A stretch of DNA of 64,000 nt from Spirosoma foliorum (GCF_014117325.1 NZ_CP059732.1:5283001-5347000); one strand, 5' to 3'; shown: positions 1 to 8,281, counted from the first letter of the stretch. Program-made: numbers and translations. Notes: generated by a model not told the origin, from the letters alone.

Positions 1-21
1 AGAATCTTTTTTAGTCAATTA

Positions 22-624
22 CTAAAAAAAGCACCAAAACAACATAGAAATGGAAAAGTCCTGCCAGTGTTCGCGCAGATAGGTGAGCGCTTTATGAAGA
101 TGATTGGAGACCGACTGGCGGTTAATGTTCATGATCTGGGCGATATGATCCACATCCAGCCCTTCGAAGTAACGTAAGTACAACGCTTCCTGCTGACGAA
201 CGGGCAATTGATTAATCGCTTCTTTCACCTTGTGCGTGGTCAACTGCTCTTTTTCCAGACGAAAAAGTATTTCCTGAAAATTCTGCTCGGAAGCCATCTC
301 AGCCGCTTCGTCTTCAGAAACCCAGCCCCGCCGATACACCCGCTGCAACTCCAGCAGCATTTTGTGTCGGAAGGATTTGAACAGATATTTTCGAATCGAA
401 TCGGTCGCACCGAGCGATTGGCGCTTTTCCCAGAGGTAAACAAATAGATCGTGAAGACAATCTTCGATCAGGCCAACATCTTTGGTAAACCGGGTGCCAA
501 ACCGAAACAAACTGTTGTAATTAGTGGCAATAATCTGCTCAAAAGCAACCTGATCGCCTTCTCTAAACCGTTGCCAGAGCTGTTGATCGGAAGGAAAATC
601 GGTTCGTGTAGCAGTTTCAATCAT
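22..624 (-). CDS. ECF-subfamily RNA polymerase sigma-70 factor
   Basis: A 200-residue protein with the two conserved sigma domains. Region 2 lies at about residues 25-95 and contains DCLHDLFVYLWEKR, the promoter-melting helix as seen in Bacteroidetes ECF factors. Region 4 lies at about 135-190 and holds the helix-turn-helix LDVDHIAQIMNINRQSVSNH. Such factors direct RNA polymerase to a small regulon, in this phylum often together with a FecR-type anti-sigma factor and SusC/D genes. No anti-sigma gene is visible, but the gene ends 22 bases from the window edge, so its downstream partner may lie outside. The start is the ATG at 624. Family assignment is secure; the regulon is unknown. Confidence 0.93.
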   Translation of the reverse strand: MIETATRTDFPSDQQLWQRFREGDQVAFEQIIATNYNSLFRFGTRFTKDVGLIEDCLHDLFVYLWEKRQSLGATDSIRKYLFKSFRHKMLLELQRVYRRGWVSEDEAAEMASEQNFQEILFRLEKEQLTTHKVKEAINQLPVRQQEALYLRYFEGLDVDHIAQIMNINRQSVSNHLHKALTYLREHWQDFSISMLFWCFF

Positions 625-796
625 TGATCTAACGTTGATGAATTTTAGAACTACAAATATTCCAAATTAATGCCACTTTAGTTGCAAAAAGGGCTTTTTT
701 TGTATCTGGTGGCACTTTATGGTAGCACTATTCGAATAAATACTATACGTTTTGATACATATGTTTGTTGCATGGATTCAGGAGCAATCCGGGTGC

Positions 797-896
797 CTGG
801 CGCGAGTATTCACTCGTGCCTTTTTATTTTGCCAGTATTCACTGGCGCAAGCGAATGCCTGCCATAGTAAAAGGCACGAGTGAATACTCGCGCCAG
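797..896. repeat. Long inverted repeat with nested hairpin
   Basis: Perfect 28-bp arms at 797-824 and 869-896 (core GAGTATTCACTCGTGCC) enclose a second small hairpin, GCCAGT/ACTGGC, at 831-846. It fills the gap between the convergent ends and starts of the sigma factor and the MocR gene. It is of the same multi-lobed style as the elements at 9111 and 34765. No open reading frame of interest lies here. Confidence 0.85.
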
Positions 897-908
897 TGTC
901 AGAGCCCA

Positions 909-2375
909 TCAAAAACAACTTGCCATAATCTCAATTGCTCTATCTTGTTCAGCCAGATTTAGCGAGGCAAAACCCAATCGAGCAGCATTATAATTTATGG
1001 AGCCCGTGTTGTAGCGCTGACCATCGCTCATAATCAATCCTTTTGTGGCCGCTTTCGCCGAAACTTGCCGGAGGTCGCTGTCAGTAAATTTTGTCCAGAC
1101 GGCCATACCGCCATCGGGTATTTTGAACGAAACCCGATCGCCAAGTTGATCGGTCATCAACGCACAGAAATGGTCTCGGCGCTCCCGATAGAGGTTAACC
1201 ACTTTCCGAATATGCCGGCTAATGGTTCCGTTTTGATACAGTTCAGCAATGGCTATTTCCATCATACTGTCGCCCTGCCGATCGATAGCCATACGTAAGT
1301 TGGCAACCGCCTGAATAAAATTTTCGGGTGCCACAATAAACCCAACCCGAATGGCCGGAACCAGCGTTTTACTCAACGTTCCAATGTAGATCACGCTGCC
1401 GTGATGGTCGAGGCTGGTCATGGGTTGTATGGGGTTACTGGTGTAGTGGAAATCGTAGTCGTAGTCATCCTCAATAATAGCAAACTTGTAGGTAGCGGCT
1501 AGTTCAAGGAGCCGGATGCGCCGTTCAGGCGGCAGGGTCACCGTAGTTGGATGATGGTGATGCGGAATCACGTACAACAACCGGATTCGCTTCTTTTTAC
1601 AAAGCTGCTCTACTGAATCGACATCAATACCGTACTCATCCACAGGAACCCGATTGATTTGCGCGCCCGTCTGCTGGCAAATGAGCGTAGCAGCAAAATA
1701 ACTCGACTCGCCCACAACAACCTGATCGCCCGGTTTCAGCAGCAGCTGAGCTGTCAGGTAAATACCCATTTGCGCACCACGAGTAATCATCGCGTTGGCG
1801 GCCGAAATGGGTAAGCCTCGGGTTTCACGCAGAAAATTCGCCAGCGTTTCGCGCAGGTAATCAGTACCTTCCGGATTCCCATACATATGATATTGTCGGA
1901 AAGCGGTCTGCCGACCCACGCTTCTTAACTCGCGCAGTAGCGACTCAGTAGGAACTAAGCGCGTATCGGGAAAGCCATCATTGATGACCAATGCTTTAGG
2001 GTCTGGAATAACCGCAACCGGAAACGAACCAAGTCGATTTTCCTGAATAGTAAAAATCGTTTGGCTTGGATATGGCAGCACAGGTTCAGGCTGTTTCAGC
2101 TTCTTTGGTTTGATCTCGGGTAAATCCTGAACAACGAAGGTTCCCTTCCGCGGAATCATCTCAATCCAGCCCTGCGCCATGAGCTCATCGTAGGCCGCTA
2201 CGATGGTTTTTCGATGAATAGACAACGCTTCGGCCAGCTCGCGTGAACCCGGCAACTTCGATCCGCTTCGCAATTGCCCCCGTCGAATTTGCTGAATTAA
2301 GGCATTAACAACCTGCAAATAAATGGCCGTATCGGCGTCTTTGTCGATCTGAATAAAATCTTTGAACAGGAGCAT
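909..2375 (-). CDS. MocR-type GntR/aminotransferase transcriptional regulator
   Basis: 488 residues with a GntR-type winged helix at about 15-80 (RSGSKLPGSRELAEALSIHR) fused to a fold-type I PLP aminotransferase domain at about 125-480. The PLP-binding lysine is seen in GTLSKTLVPAIRVGF, and the cofactor aspartate region in EDDYDYDFHY. This is the classical MocR/PdxR/GabR architecture, where the aminotransferase domain senses an amine or PLP and the N-terminus binds DNA. It is divergent from an AhpD-like gene, and the 138-bp gap between them holds repeated CTGGACTA sites that are the likely operator. The start is the ATG at 2375. The effector and targets beyond the neighbour are unknown. Confidence 0.93.
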   Translation of the reverse strand: MLLFKDFIQIDKDADTAIYLQVVNALIQQIRRGQLRSGSKLPGSRELAEALSIHRKTIVAAYDELMAQGWIEMIPRKGTFVVQDLPEIKPKKLKQPEPVLPYPSQTIFTIQENRLGSFPVAVIPDPKALVINDGFPDTRLVPTESLLRELRSVGRQTAFRQYHMYGNPEGTDYLRETLANFLRETRGLPISAANAMITRGAQMGIYLTAQLLLKPGDQVVVGESSYFAATLICQQTGAQINRVPVDEYGIDVDSVEQLCKKKRIRLLYVIPHHHHPTTVTLPPERRIRLLELAATYKFAIIEDDYDYDFHYTSNPIQPMTSLDHHGSVIYIGTLSKTLVPAIRVGFIVAPENFIQAVANLRMAIDRQGDSMMEIAIAELYQNGTISRHIRKVVNLYRERRDHFCALMTDQLGDRVSFKIPDGGMAVWTKFTDSDLRQVSAKAATKGLIMSDGQRYNTGSINYNAARLGFASLNLAEQDRAIEIMASCF

Positions 2376-2377
2376 AG

Positions 2378-2422
2378 CTGGACTACTTTATTTGTTCAAT
2401 CTGGACTATAAAAGTAGTCCAG
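2378..2422. promoter_or_regulatory. Probable MocR operator, repeated CTGGACTA
   Basis: CTGGACTA occurs directly repeated at 2378 and 2401, 23 bp apart (about two helical turns). A third copy in inverse orientation (TAGTCCAG) lies at 2415-2422; CTGGACTACTTT at 2378-2389 is the exact reverse complement of 2411-2422. Direct repeats next to the regulator's own start are typical of MocR/GabR operators. The function is inferred from position and symmetry. Confidence 0.6.
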
Positions 2423-2513
2423 GAAAGATAGACATTTGTCGAGACAAAACACAAGTACAAACGGCAACAAACGCCTTAAAAAGCGGCTGTTGCTCACTTA
2501 AACAGTACAGAGC

Positions 2514-2957
2514 ATGAAAACCAGATTAAGCGTTAAAGCAGTAGAACCCAGAGTTTATACGGCCATGATGGAAGCGGTAAAACAACAGGCTTCCTTCGGT
2601 CTTGATCCTATATTGACCGAATTGATCAAAATGCGCGTGTCGCAATTGAATGGCTGCGGCTACTGCCTGAACATGCACGCCAAAGAAGCCCGTCGAATTG
2701 GCGAAACCGAACAACGATTGTATACGCTGAGTGCCTGGTGGGAAACGCCCTTTTTCACCGAAATCGAACAGGCGGTTTTGCGGTTCACCGAAGAATTGAC
2801 GCAGTTAACCAACAAGGGCGTATCCGACGACGTGTATGATAAGGTGGTAAGCCTGCTTGGCGAGCAAAAAGTAGCCCAAATCATTCTGGTCATTAACACC
2901 ATCAATAGCTGGAATCGCATTGCCATTGCCACGCATATGGTTGCCGACCGGGATTGA
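2514..2957 (+). CDS. Carboxymuconolactone decarboxylase (AhpD-like) family protein
   Basis: 147 residues of the all-helical CMD/AhpD fold. The signature LNGCGYCLNMHAKEA places the redox Cys pair at residues 48 and 51 and the proton-relay His at 55, as in AhpD-type alkylhydroperoxidases that reduce organic peroxides. Start at ATG 2514. It is divergent from the MocR gene across the CTGGACTA sites, so it is probably that regulator's target; MocR-AhpD pairs are common in Bacteroidetes. Whether it has peroxidase activity or another role cannot be told from the sequence. Confidence 0.88.
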   Translation: MKTRLSVKAVEPRVYTAMMEAVKQQASFGLDPILTELIKMRVSQLNGCGYCLNMHAKEARRIGETEQRLYTLSAWWETPFFTEIEQAVLRFTEELTQLTNKGVSDDVYDKVVSLLGEQKVAQIILVINTINSWNRIAIATHMVADRD

Positions 2958-2971
2958 TGTTCAGTCAAAAC

Positions 2972-3008
2972 ACAAACCTATAAGGTTTTTGAAACCTTAT
3001 AGGTTTGT
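2972..3008. repeat. Perfect hairpin between the AhpD-like and cupin genes
   Basis: 17-bp perfect arms (2972-2988 and 2992-3008) with a 3-base loop, arm core CCTATAAGGTTT. It lies 14 bases after the upstream stop and 28 before the downstream ATG. There is no T-run after it, so it is not a clear intrinsic terminator. It could attenuate or stabilise the message. Confidence 0.7.
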
Positions 3009-3036
3009 ACATTCACGTTTTCCCCTTAACTCTCAC

Positions 3037-3465
3037 ATGAAAACACTACTCATTATCAGCGCCATACTGGCGAGTTCATTATCGGGCCAACTCTTTGCTC
3101 AACATGACCATACGGCGGCTACCAACAGCCCTACGAACGTAACGCGCTCTATCATTCGTCAGCAGTTATTGAACGAAAAAGGGATCGACAATCGAGAAGT
3201 CCAGATGCTTATTGTGGACTATCCGCCTAACAGCTCCTCTCCCGCACACCGTCACCCCTGCCCTACGTTTGGCTATCTCCTGGAAGGCGAACTTGAATCT
3301 ACTTTCGAAGGCAAGACCCGTGTGTATAAGAAAGGGGACACGTTCTATGAATTCAGCAATGGACTGCACAGTTCAGCCCGAAATACGAGTTCGACAGTTC
3401 CGGCCAAATTGTTAGTCTTTTTCGTGGCTGAACCCGGCAAACCGACGTCGGTTCTGGAGAAGTAG
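3037..3465 (+). CDS. Secreted cupin-domain protein
   Basis: 142 residues starting at the ATG at 3037, chosen because it begins a Sec signal peptide (MKTLLIISAILASS...LFAQ). An open upstream extension from 2920 would run through the preceding hairpin and add an implausible N-terminus. The mature part is a single cupin barrel: PPNSSSPAHRHPCPTFGYLLEGE gives cupin motif 1 with metal-binding His residues and Glu, and the GLHSSARN region gives motif 2. Proteins of this type bind a small molecule or metal in the periplasm. It follows the AhpD-like gene on the same strand, 79 bp away, and may be co-transcribed. The substrate is unknown. Confidence 0.82.
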   Translation: MKTLLIISAILASSLSGQLFAQHDHTAATNSPTNVTRSIIRQQLLNEKGIDNREVQMLIVDYPPNSSSPAHRHPCPTFGYLLEGELESTFEGKTRVYKKGDTFYEFSNGLHSSARNTSSTVPAKLLVFFVAEPGKPTSVLEK

Positions 3466-3534
3466 CCCCCTCACCCCCGCACACCTAGTAGTACTAGATC
3501 AATGTGAGTTATGACTAGTTGGCCTTCTTTTAGG

Positions 3535-3683
3535 ATGCCGTTAGGCATCAAATGTTTATAGCACACAGAATGGGTAAGTTTGTAGAGCATGCCGTAGGTA
3601 TGCAACAATCGCACTAGTTGCATACCTACGGCATGCGGCTGATAACCTAGCTATTTCACTATAAACATTCAATCCCTACGGGA
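3535..3683. repeat. Nested inverted repeat with AAATGTTTATAG ends
   Basis: Outer module: a small palindrome (ATGCC-GTTA-GGCAT, 3535-3548) followed by AAATGTTTATAG (3550-3561). Its inverse partner is CTATAAACATT (3659-3669) followed by CCCTACGGGA. Inside is a perfect hairpin with 20-bp arms at 3587-3606 and 3617-3636 (core GCCGTAGGTATGC). The same end sequence recurs near 47751 and at 59294-59305. Confidence 0.75.
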
Positions 3684-3775
3684 TAAATCTATCTATATCT
3701 CACCTTCAATTATGCATACCATTCAAACCTACACCAAATGAATGTAAGTAGGTGGACTAAAATACATTAGATTAT

Positions 3776-3862
3776 TTTTTGTCATGCTGACGAAGGAAGC
3801 ATCGTTGGTAGCCGGATAAATAGCCTCACCCGAAGATGCTTCCTTCGTCAGCATGACAAAAA
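3776..3862. repeat. TTTTTGTCAT-family hairpin, copy A
   Basis: Perfect 28-bp arms, 3776-3803 and 3835-3862, beginning TTTTTGTCAT and continuing GCTGACGAAGGAAGC. This is one of six copies of a dispersed element in the window. The T-run is at the 5' side and the A-run at the 3' side on either strand, so it does not look like an intrinsic terminator. Confidence 0.9.
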
Positions 3863-4012
3863 CGCCTTTTCAAAATAACCTAAGCTAATTCTGCTTGATT
3901 GCTTATTTCATTGTGCTATCGCTTATTTGGGGAAGCAGTTACATTCTGATTGGGAATCTTAATTTCAGTGTATTTGACCCGACAAGGCAAGAAATTAGTT
4001 GTACAGGGAGGA

Positions 4013-4070
4013 AATGGATAATGTAAAATGGATAATGAACCCCTAGTTATTCATTTTACATTATCCATTA
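4013..4070. repeat. TGTAAAATGGATAATG-family inverted repeat
   Basis: Inverted arms built from TAATGGATAATGTAAAATG occupy 4013-4038 and 4047-4070. The right arm overlaps the stop codon and the last three codons (Asp-Asn-Gly) of the MFS gene. Relatives lie at 16536, 27121, 45695 and 60936. Confidence 0.75.
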
Positions 4071-5383
4071 TCTACCTCCGGCTGGAGCTGGATTTGCTTT
4101 TGATAGTTTGCCAATAGCGTGTCATAAGCTTTAGACCTCATGGCTATAATCGTAATGATGAGGCCAATCAATCCGGTAACCGTAAATAAAAGAGCCAAGC
4201 CCCTATCCTTACCTGTCCCGAACCAGGAACCAATCAGTTCTACGCCCACTCCGGTGGTCATGAACGGAATGAATATGAGCTGCGCAATGGGACCAATCAT
4301 AAACGCGGTTATCGGGGAAGCTGCCTGCTCAATACTTTGGGCAAAGCCAAACACCCGCCCCTGACGCTCTGGCGTAATCAGCTTTTGTAGAATCGTCTGT
4401 TCGGCTGCTTCAACAACCGGAATGAGGCATAGATAAATGAACATCCCAACCGCCAGCAGAATAATCGATGCCTGTATCGTAAAGAAAACGCAGACTGTCC
4501 ACATGGCGATGTTGGACAAAAACAGGGTGCGAAGCGGCTGTTTGCCAAGGCCTTTTTTCGATACGATCAATCCGCCAATAATAAACCCAAGGCTCAGAAC
4601 ACCCCACAAAATACCCCACGTCTGAACCGTGACTAACGACAGGCCGTACGCATCCATCAGCGACATAAATACACCGCCCAGAAAGTTGTTGAAGGTATTG
4701 AAAAAGATAAGTGCAAACAGGCCTGGTACGAGATTGATAGCCTTGATCGTTCCCCGAATATCAATGCGTTTGGTATGCTCCTCGGCATGGGCAATTCCTT
4801 TTTCGGGAATCTCTAAAAGCCAAAGGTGAATCAGCACCAGAGCAGTCAGACCAATAGCGATAACCAGCATCCAGAAAATACCCAGAAAACCGATAATTAG
4901 CCCGCTGAAAATCGACGAAACCAGAAAGGAAACGCCATTTGTGGTGCCCACCATCCCGTTTGCTTTATCCCGACCATCTTCAGGTATCAGAACCGTCACG
5001 AGCGTCGACAAGGCAATGCTCCGTATGTTTCCGGCGATGGCGCCTACCAAGGAAAGAATGATAAATGTCCACAGAATCGGGCTGGTGGGGTCTTTAAAGA
5101 TTTTTTCGGGTGTTGTGATGAAAATGAGGAACGAGAGTCCGTATAAAACGAGCGAGCCAAGGCTCGAAATGAGCATTGAGAGCTTCTTCTTATACCGATC
5201 GACCAGTGAGCCAAGGAAAAAACCGGAAAGCGCTACCGTACCTGAATAGACACCAGCCATCAACGAGGTGGCCACCACCGATTTAGTCTCTAAGTAAACC
5301 CAGAAAGTAACCGCGAACCAGACAAGATTATTGGTCAATGAGGCAACCAGCGAGTTGGCTAAAATGGCGTAAAATCGGTTCAT
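4061..5383 (-). CDS. Major facilitator superfamily transporter
   Basis: 440 residues with about twelve hydrophobic helices. The loop between helices 2 and 3 (GSLVDRYKKKLSM) is the MFS motif A region, and NGMVGTTNGVSFLVSS is typical of the family's mid-N-half. It resembles bacterial drug-efflux or macrolide-type MFS proteins, but the substrate cannot be assigned. The ATG at 5383 is preferred to a TTG one codon upstream. The last residues and stop codon lie in a dispersed repeat, so the C-terminus was probably rewritten by the element's arrival. It is divergent from the 77-residue repeat protein. Confidence 0.88.
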   Translation of the reverse strand: MNRFYAILANSLVASLTNNLVWFAVTFWVYLETKSVVATSLMAGVYSGTVALSGFFLGSLVDRYKKKLSMLISSLGSLVLYGLSFLIFITTPEKIFKDPTSPILWTFIILSLVGAIAGNIRSIALSTLVTVLIPEDGRDKANGMVGTTNGVSFLVSSIFSGLIIGFLGIFWMLVIAIGLTALVLIHLWLLEIPEKGIAHAEEHTKRIDIRGTIKAINLVPGLFALIFFNTFNNFLGGVFMSLMDAYGLSLVTVQTWGILWGVLSLGFIIGGLIVSKKGLGKQPLRTLFLSNIAMWTVCVFFTIQASIILLAVGMFIYLCLIPVVEAAEQTILQKLITPERQGRVFGFAQSIEQAASPITAFMIGPIAQLIFIPFMTTGVGVELIGSWFGTGKDRGLALLFTVTGLIGLIITIIAMRSKAYDTLLANYQKQIQLQPEVDNG

Positions 5384-5456
5384 CAATTAATTTGGTCCGT
5401 AGGATAATACAATAAAACCTGCCGAGGCAATATAAGTTCTGGTTAAAACGAAAACC

Positions 5457-5690
5457 ATGAAACGATTCAAGTTACCACGACAACTAAGCAGGCAGGCCGT
5501 GGGGCAGGCTGCTGTAGGCCGTCTGGCTTTAGGGGCTTTTGCCGCCGGAGCCCTGGCAATGGGTGCGCTTGCTATTGGCGCACTGGCAATTGGACAGTTA
5601 AGCGTTGGTCGGGGTTATATCCGGAAGCTGCGAATTGGTGAACTGGAAGTCGATAAGTTAATCATCCACAATCAGAAGTCAGCATCCTAA
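5457..5690 (+). CDS. Small alanine/glycine repeat protein (GALAIG repeats)
   Basis: 77 residues. After a basic N-terminus (MKRFKLPRQLSRQ) comes a run of five-residue repeats of type (A/G)ALA(I/M)G, then a second half with alternating RIGELEVDKLII. Pentad periodicity continues through both halves (VGRLALGAFAAGALAMG..., then LRIGELEVDKL), which suggests a small beta-solenoid-like coil or a membrane-inserted strip rather than a globular fold. Similar short proteins are known only as hypotheticals. A rho-independent-like terminator follows at 5750. The gene is divergent from the MFS exporter with 73 bp between them. Confidence 0.7.
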   Translation: MKRFKLPRQLSRQAVGQAAVGRLALGAFAAGALAMGALAIGALAIGQLSVGRGYIRKLRIGELEVDKLIIHNQKSAS

Positions 5691-6028
5691 TTAAACAGCC
5701 CGAAGCTACTGGATGATTTTGTCTGGTAGCGTATAAATACACTTAAGTTAAGGCGCCCTAGGGTGCCTTTTTTATTTTTCAGCCAATATCTTCTAAAGAT
5801 TTTACCCGGAAATACTCCTCCAGATTAGCCTATCTGCCTCCCAATGAAATAGGAATGGCAAAAATCATTTCACCGATAAATTCTCTCACTATCAAACACT
5901 TATCAGTTATTCTCATTAAAATTTATCTCATAGCGACCTACAACCTGATACTATTTAATCAAAACCAGTCTAAGCCAGTAACCAAAAAATGAATTATTCA
6001 CAATCAACCTTAAACTTTATAAAGTATC
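5691..6028. other. Gene-free AT-rich gap
   Basis: Apart from the terminator at 5750-5772 I see no gene here. The stretch from about 5880 to 6010 is AT-rich and probably carries the promoter of the following 100-residue gene, but no convincing Bacteroidetes -33/-7 pair stands out. Confidence 0.5.
5750..5772 (+). terminator. Intrinsic terminator after the GALAIG protein
   Basis: AAGGCGCCC-TA-GGGTGCCTT hairpin with one G-T pair, directly followed by TTTTTTATTTTT. Classical stem plus T-run on the plus strand. Confidence 0.8.
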
Positions 6029-6331
6029 ATGAAACAAACTTCACAAATGCTCCTGGAAGAGCATGACAAATTTCGGAAACGGATAAAAGAATTAATCAGC
6101 CAGCTGTATCGTCAGAACGTAAAGGATCACACTGGTGCCGTAATGCCCGAAGCTGCCTTAGCCGAAGAATGGGAATATGAAGGGCAGGAATTCAATGCAA
6201 TTACGGAACAAGGGCTAGCCCACATCGTTGGCAAAAAAATTGGCGAACTCTTTACGTGGGACGATCTGGAAACTGAAGCACTCCTCGATGTAGTGCACAT
6301 GCTCGAAGACAAAGAGTTTGTTGAAAACTAG
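6029..6331 (+). CDS. Conserved-looking hypothetical protein, 100 residues
   Basis: A highly charged, mostly helical soluble protein with no signal peptide or membrane segment. The start ATG at 6029 is followed by MLLEEHDKFRKRIKELISQLYRQ, a probable amphipathic helix, and the C-terminal half is acidic (LETEALLDVVHMLEDKEFVEN). I do not recognise the family. Codon use looks like its neighbours, and a good terminator follows at 6462, which supports it being a real, monocistronic gene. Confidence 0.65.
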   Translation: MKQTSQMLLEEHDKFRKRIKELISQLYRQNVKDHTGAVMPEAALAEEWEYEGQEFNAITEQGLAHIVGKKIGELFTWDDLETEALLDVVHMLEDKEFVEN

Positions 6332-6461
6332 TGCTTTGTCAAACTAGATTCTAGTGATTCTGCCAGATTTTATTACCCTTATTACATTGATAATCAGCGA
6401 ATAGAATCCAAAAAAAGAAGCAAAAGAATCTATAGAAACTAAATTGGACGAATACTAGAAG

Positions 6462-6502
6462 AGAAAGCCCGATCACAACAAGGATCGGGCTTTCTGCTTT
6501 TT
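6462..6502 (+). terminator. Terminator between convergent genes
   Basis: 13-bp perfect arms (6462-6474 and 6483-6495, AGAAAGCCCGATC) followed by GCTTTTTC. It lies between the 100-residue gene and the convergent VOC gene and likely ends the plus-strand transcript. Confidence 0.8.
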
Positions 6503-6543
6503 CAGGTTGTCTGTTTTTTTAATGAGCTGTTCTCTGCCGTTGG

Positions 6544-6951
6544 TTACGCCTGATTGACGGCAGCAGGGTCCATATAGACAAACTCCCACAGGTGGCCGTC
6601 CAGATCCTGAAATCCGTGGCTATACATAAAGCCTTGATCTTGTGCTTCAGTAGGCGTTGTAGCCCCCGCAGCTACTGCCTTTTTCACTACTTCATCGACG
6701 GCTTCCCGATTGTCGGCAGAAAGGCAAATGATCGCTTCGGTGGTTTTGGAAGTATCGGCAATTTCCTTTTTTATGAACGACTTAAAGAACTTCTCGACCA
6801 GCAGCATGACATAAATATCCTCGCTGATAATCATGCAGGTACCATCCTGATTGGTGAATTGGGCGTTGAAGGAGTAGCCTAGTTTCGTGAAAAACTCAAC
6901 CGATTTGTTCAGGTCTTTAACGGGCAGGTTTAAAAAAATCTTGGTTGCCAT
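6544..6951 (-). CDS. VOC (glyoxalase/bleomycin-resistance fold) protein
   Basis: 135 residues with the paired beta-alpha-beta-beta-beta modules of the vicinal-oxygen-chelate superfamily. The N-terminal module starts KIFLNLPVKDLNKSVEFFTKLGYSF, and the C-terminal module ends in GFQDLDGHLWEFVYMD, where the Glu is the usual metal ligand. It resembles the group often annotated as lactoylglutathione-lyase-like proteins, but the family is broad and the substrate cannot be inferred. Start is the ATG at 6951. Monocistronic, convergent with the preceding gene. Confidence 0.87.
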   Translation of the reverse strand: MATKIFLNLPVKDLNKSVEFFTKLGYSFNAQFTNQDGTCMIISEDIYVMLLVEKFFKSFIKKEIADTSKTTEAIICLSADNREAVDEVVKKAVAAGATTPTEAQDQGFMYSHGFQDLDGHLWEFVYMDPAAVNQA

Positions 6952-7083
6952 GAGTATGTGTTGTTTGGTGATTTACAGAACAAAAATACGGCAAATCTAG
7001 GGCGCTGACGTGGGGCAAATCCGACAAAGTAGGGGTTAATTGCGTCAATAATTACGCGTCAATTTCTGGTTGAACAACAGGCA

Positions 7084-7175
7084 TATTTTTTCAATCTCAC
7101 CGGGTTAAAACCCGGTGCAAGAAGACAGAATCAATGATCTGCGCCGGGTTTTAACCCGGCGCAGATTGAAAAAAT
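7084..7175. repeat. Inverted repeat with CCGGGTTAAAACCCGG arms
   Basis: Arms at about 7084-7119 and 7140-7175. Each arm is itself a near-palindrome, CCGGGTTAAAACCCGG, flanked by TTTTTTCAATCT or its complement; the complement is near perfect over roughly 35 bases. It fills much of the gap between the VOC gene and the next plus-strand gene; the rest of 6952-7344 holds no gene I can see. Confidence 0.8.
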
Positions 7176-7344
7176 CTTCACCCTCCTTAAGCTAGCCAGA
7201 CATCGTAAATGCCCCTTATTAACCCGGTGCTAACAACGTACTTTTGAGCAAGTTCGGGCTTTAATCAAATGTCCATTGGAGTATTCATACCAAAACCATT
7301 TGTGTTACCGTCTGTTACCTATACAAACAATCTGATAAATACTC

Positions 7345-7605
7345 ATGGATAAGAAGGTAACAGCTATCGCAGGAATTGCCCTGGGAGCCGCATTGGCCGC
7401 AGGATATGGACTTTATAAATATTTCGGCAAGAAATCCGGTAAAGGAACCAATATTGGTACTGGCGTCGATGTCGTACGAAACGGCCTAACGAATGGCTTT
7501 TTAGGGAATAGCCTTATTAAAAGCTTCAACTTATACGGTGGGCAGGCCGAAAATGGTCTTGTTGGCGGTGGACTTACTCTGTCGCCATCCTGGCAATCAC
7601 ATTGA
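7345..7605 (+). CDS. Small membrane-anchored hypothetical protein
   Basis: 86 residues from ATG 7345. One N-terminal hydrophobic segment (AIAGIALGAALAAGYGLYKYF, about residues 7-27) is followed by a glycine- and asparagine-rich tail (GTNIGTGVDVVRNGLTNGFLG). The layout suggests a single-pass or periplasm-facing small protein. No family is recognised. It is followed closely by the hairpin at 7616, so it is probably monocistronic. Confidence 0.55.
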   Translation: MDKKVTAIAGIALGAALAAGYGLYKYFGKKSGKGTNIGTGVDVVRNGLTNGFLGNSLIKSFNLYGGQAENGLVGGGLTLSPSWQSH

Positions 7606-7615
7606 TGTCACAGAG

Positions 7616-7657
7616 AATAGTGTCTGGACTTAGCGGGGATTCTATCCAGACACTATT
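7616..7657. repeat. Hairpin after the small membrane protein
   Basis: 13-bp perfect arms, AATAGTGTCTGGA at 7616-7628 and its complement at 7645-7657, starting ten bases after the stop codon. It may end or protect the transcript. There is no clear T-run. Confidence 0.65.
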
Positions 7658-7714
7658 TGCGCTGACCGTATCCCTTATCGGTTGGTCTGCATATGGAGGC
7701 TGGATTAACACAAA

Positions 7715-7745
7715 AAAGCGGCTAAACAAAGTCAGGCCGCTTTCC
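7715..7745 (+). terminator. Terminator-like hairpin
   Basis: AAAGCGGC at 7715-7722 and GCCGCTTT at 7736-7743 form an 8-bp stem preceded by an A-run and followed by CCTTAAT. Probably a terminator reading in either direction. The remaining sequence to 8020 shows no gene. Confidence 0.55.
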
Positions 7746-8020
7746 TTAATCCTATCTAATACTTTTAATGACCCAAAGATAAATAACCCCCGGCGAACGT
7801 ACGCATTTACTAGACCATTCAGGCGTAAATACCGACAGACACCCTTTTCCAGCCGATTAAAGAGTTCATGAAATCGGCATTAAACAGGCCTATTTTAGTG
7901 ATCCGGATAGGCCATTTCTTGAAATAAGCCAAACGCAAATGACCCACCCTGTACCTATTGATTTTGGCTATTGGTCAATGATCCTCGGTCGATCATTATG
8001 GCCGTTAACTGATCGTGTAT
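7746..8020. other. Gene-free gap
   Basis: No supported gene. A reading frame running from 7602 into this stretch passes through two hairpins and has no recognisable protein character, so I left it out. The last 100 bases probably hold the promoter of the following small membrane protein. Confidence 0.45.
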
Positions 8021-8281
8021 ATGGATATTTCAAAGGTATTTAATCTGGTTACGCCCCTTATGATTGTCGCCCTGATGGGCCTTATCATGATTCTCTATGG
8101 CTTTGTCGATATGAAACAGCAGAACAACATTCTGCAATTTTTATTCGGCATTCCTATCATGGCCGGAGCGGTTGGACTTCATTTTCTAATCCGTCGATTA
8201 GCCCATCACAATACACTACACGTCTGGATCATCGAAGCTATTATCGTTGCCTTTATGTGGTACGGCTTCATGCACTCCTAG
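8021..8281 (+). CDS. Small three-helix membrane protein, unknown function
   Basis: 86 residues. The ATG at 8021 is preferred to a GTG two codons earlier. Three hydrophobic segments are visible: TPLMIVALMGLIMILYGFV, LFGIPIMAGAVGLHFLI and IIEAIIVAFMWYGFMHS. No motif or family is recognised. It lies 31 bp before the secreted 130-residue protein on the same strand, and the two may be co-transcribed. Confidence 0.6.
   Translation: MDISKVFNLVTPLMIVALMGLIMILYGFVDMKQQNNILQFLFGIPIMAGAVGLHFLIRRLAHHNTLHVWIIEAIIVAFMWYGFMHS

Noticed and set aside
7602..7871. 89-codon open frame after the small membrane protein
   Set aside because: It runs through two hairpins, has no recognisable domain, and its composition is unlike its neighbours. 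Treated as non-coding.
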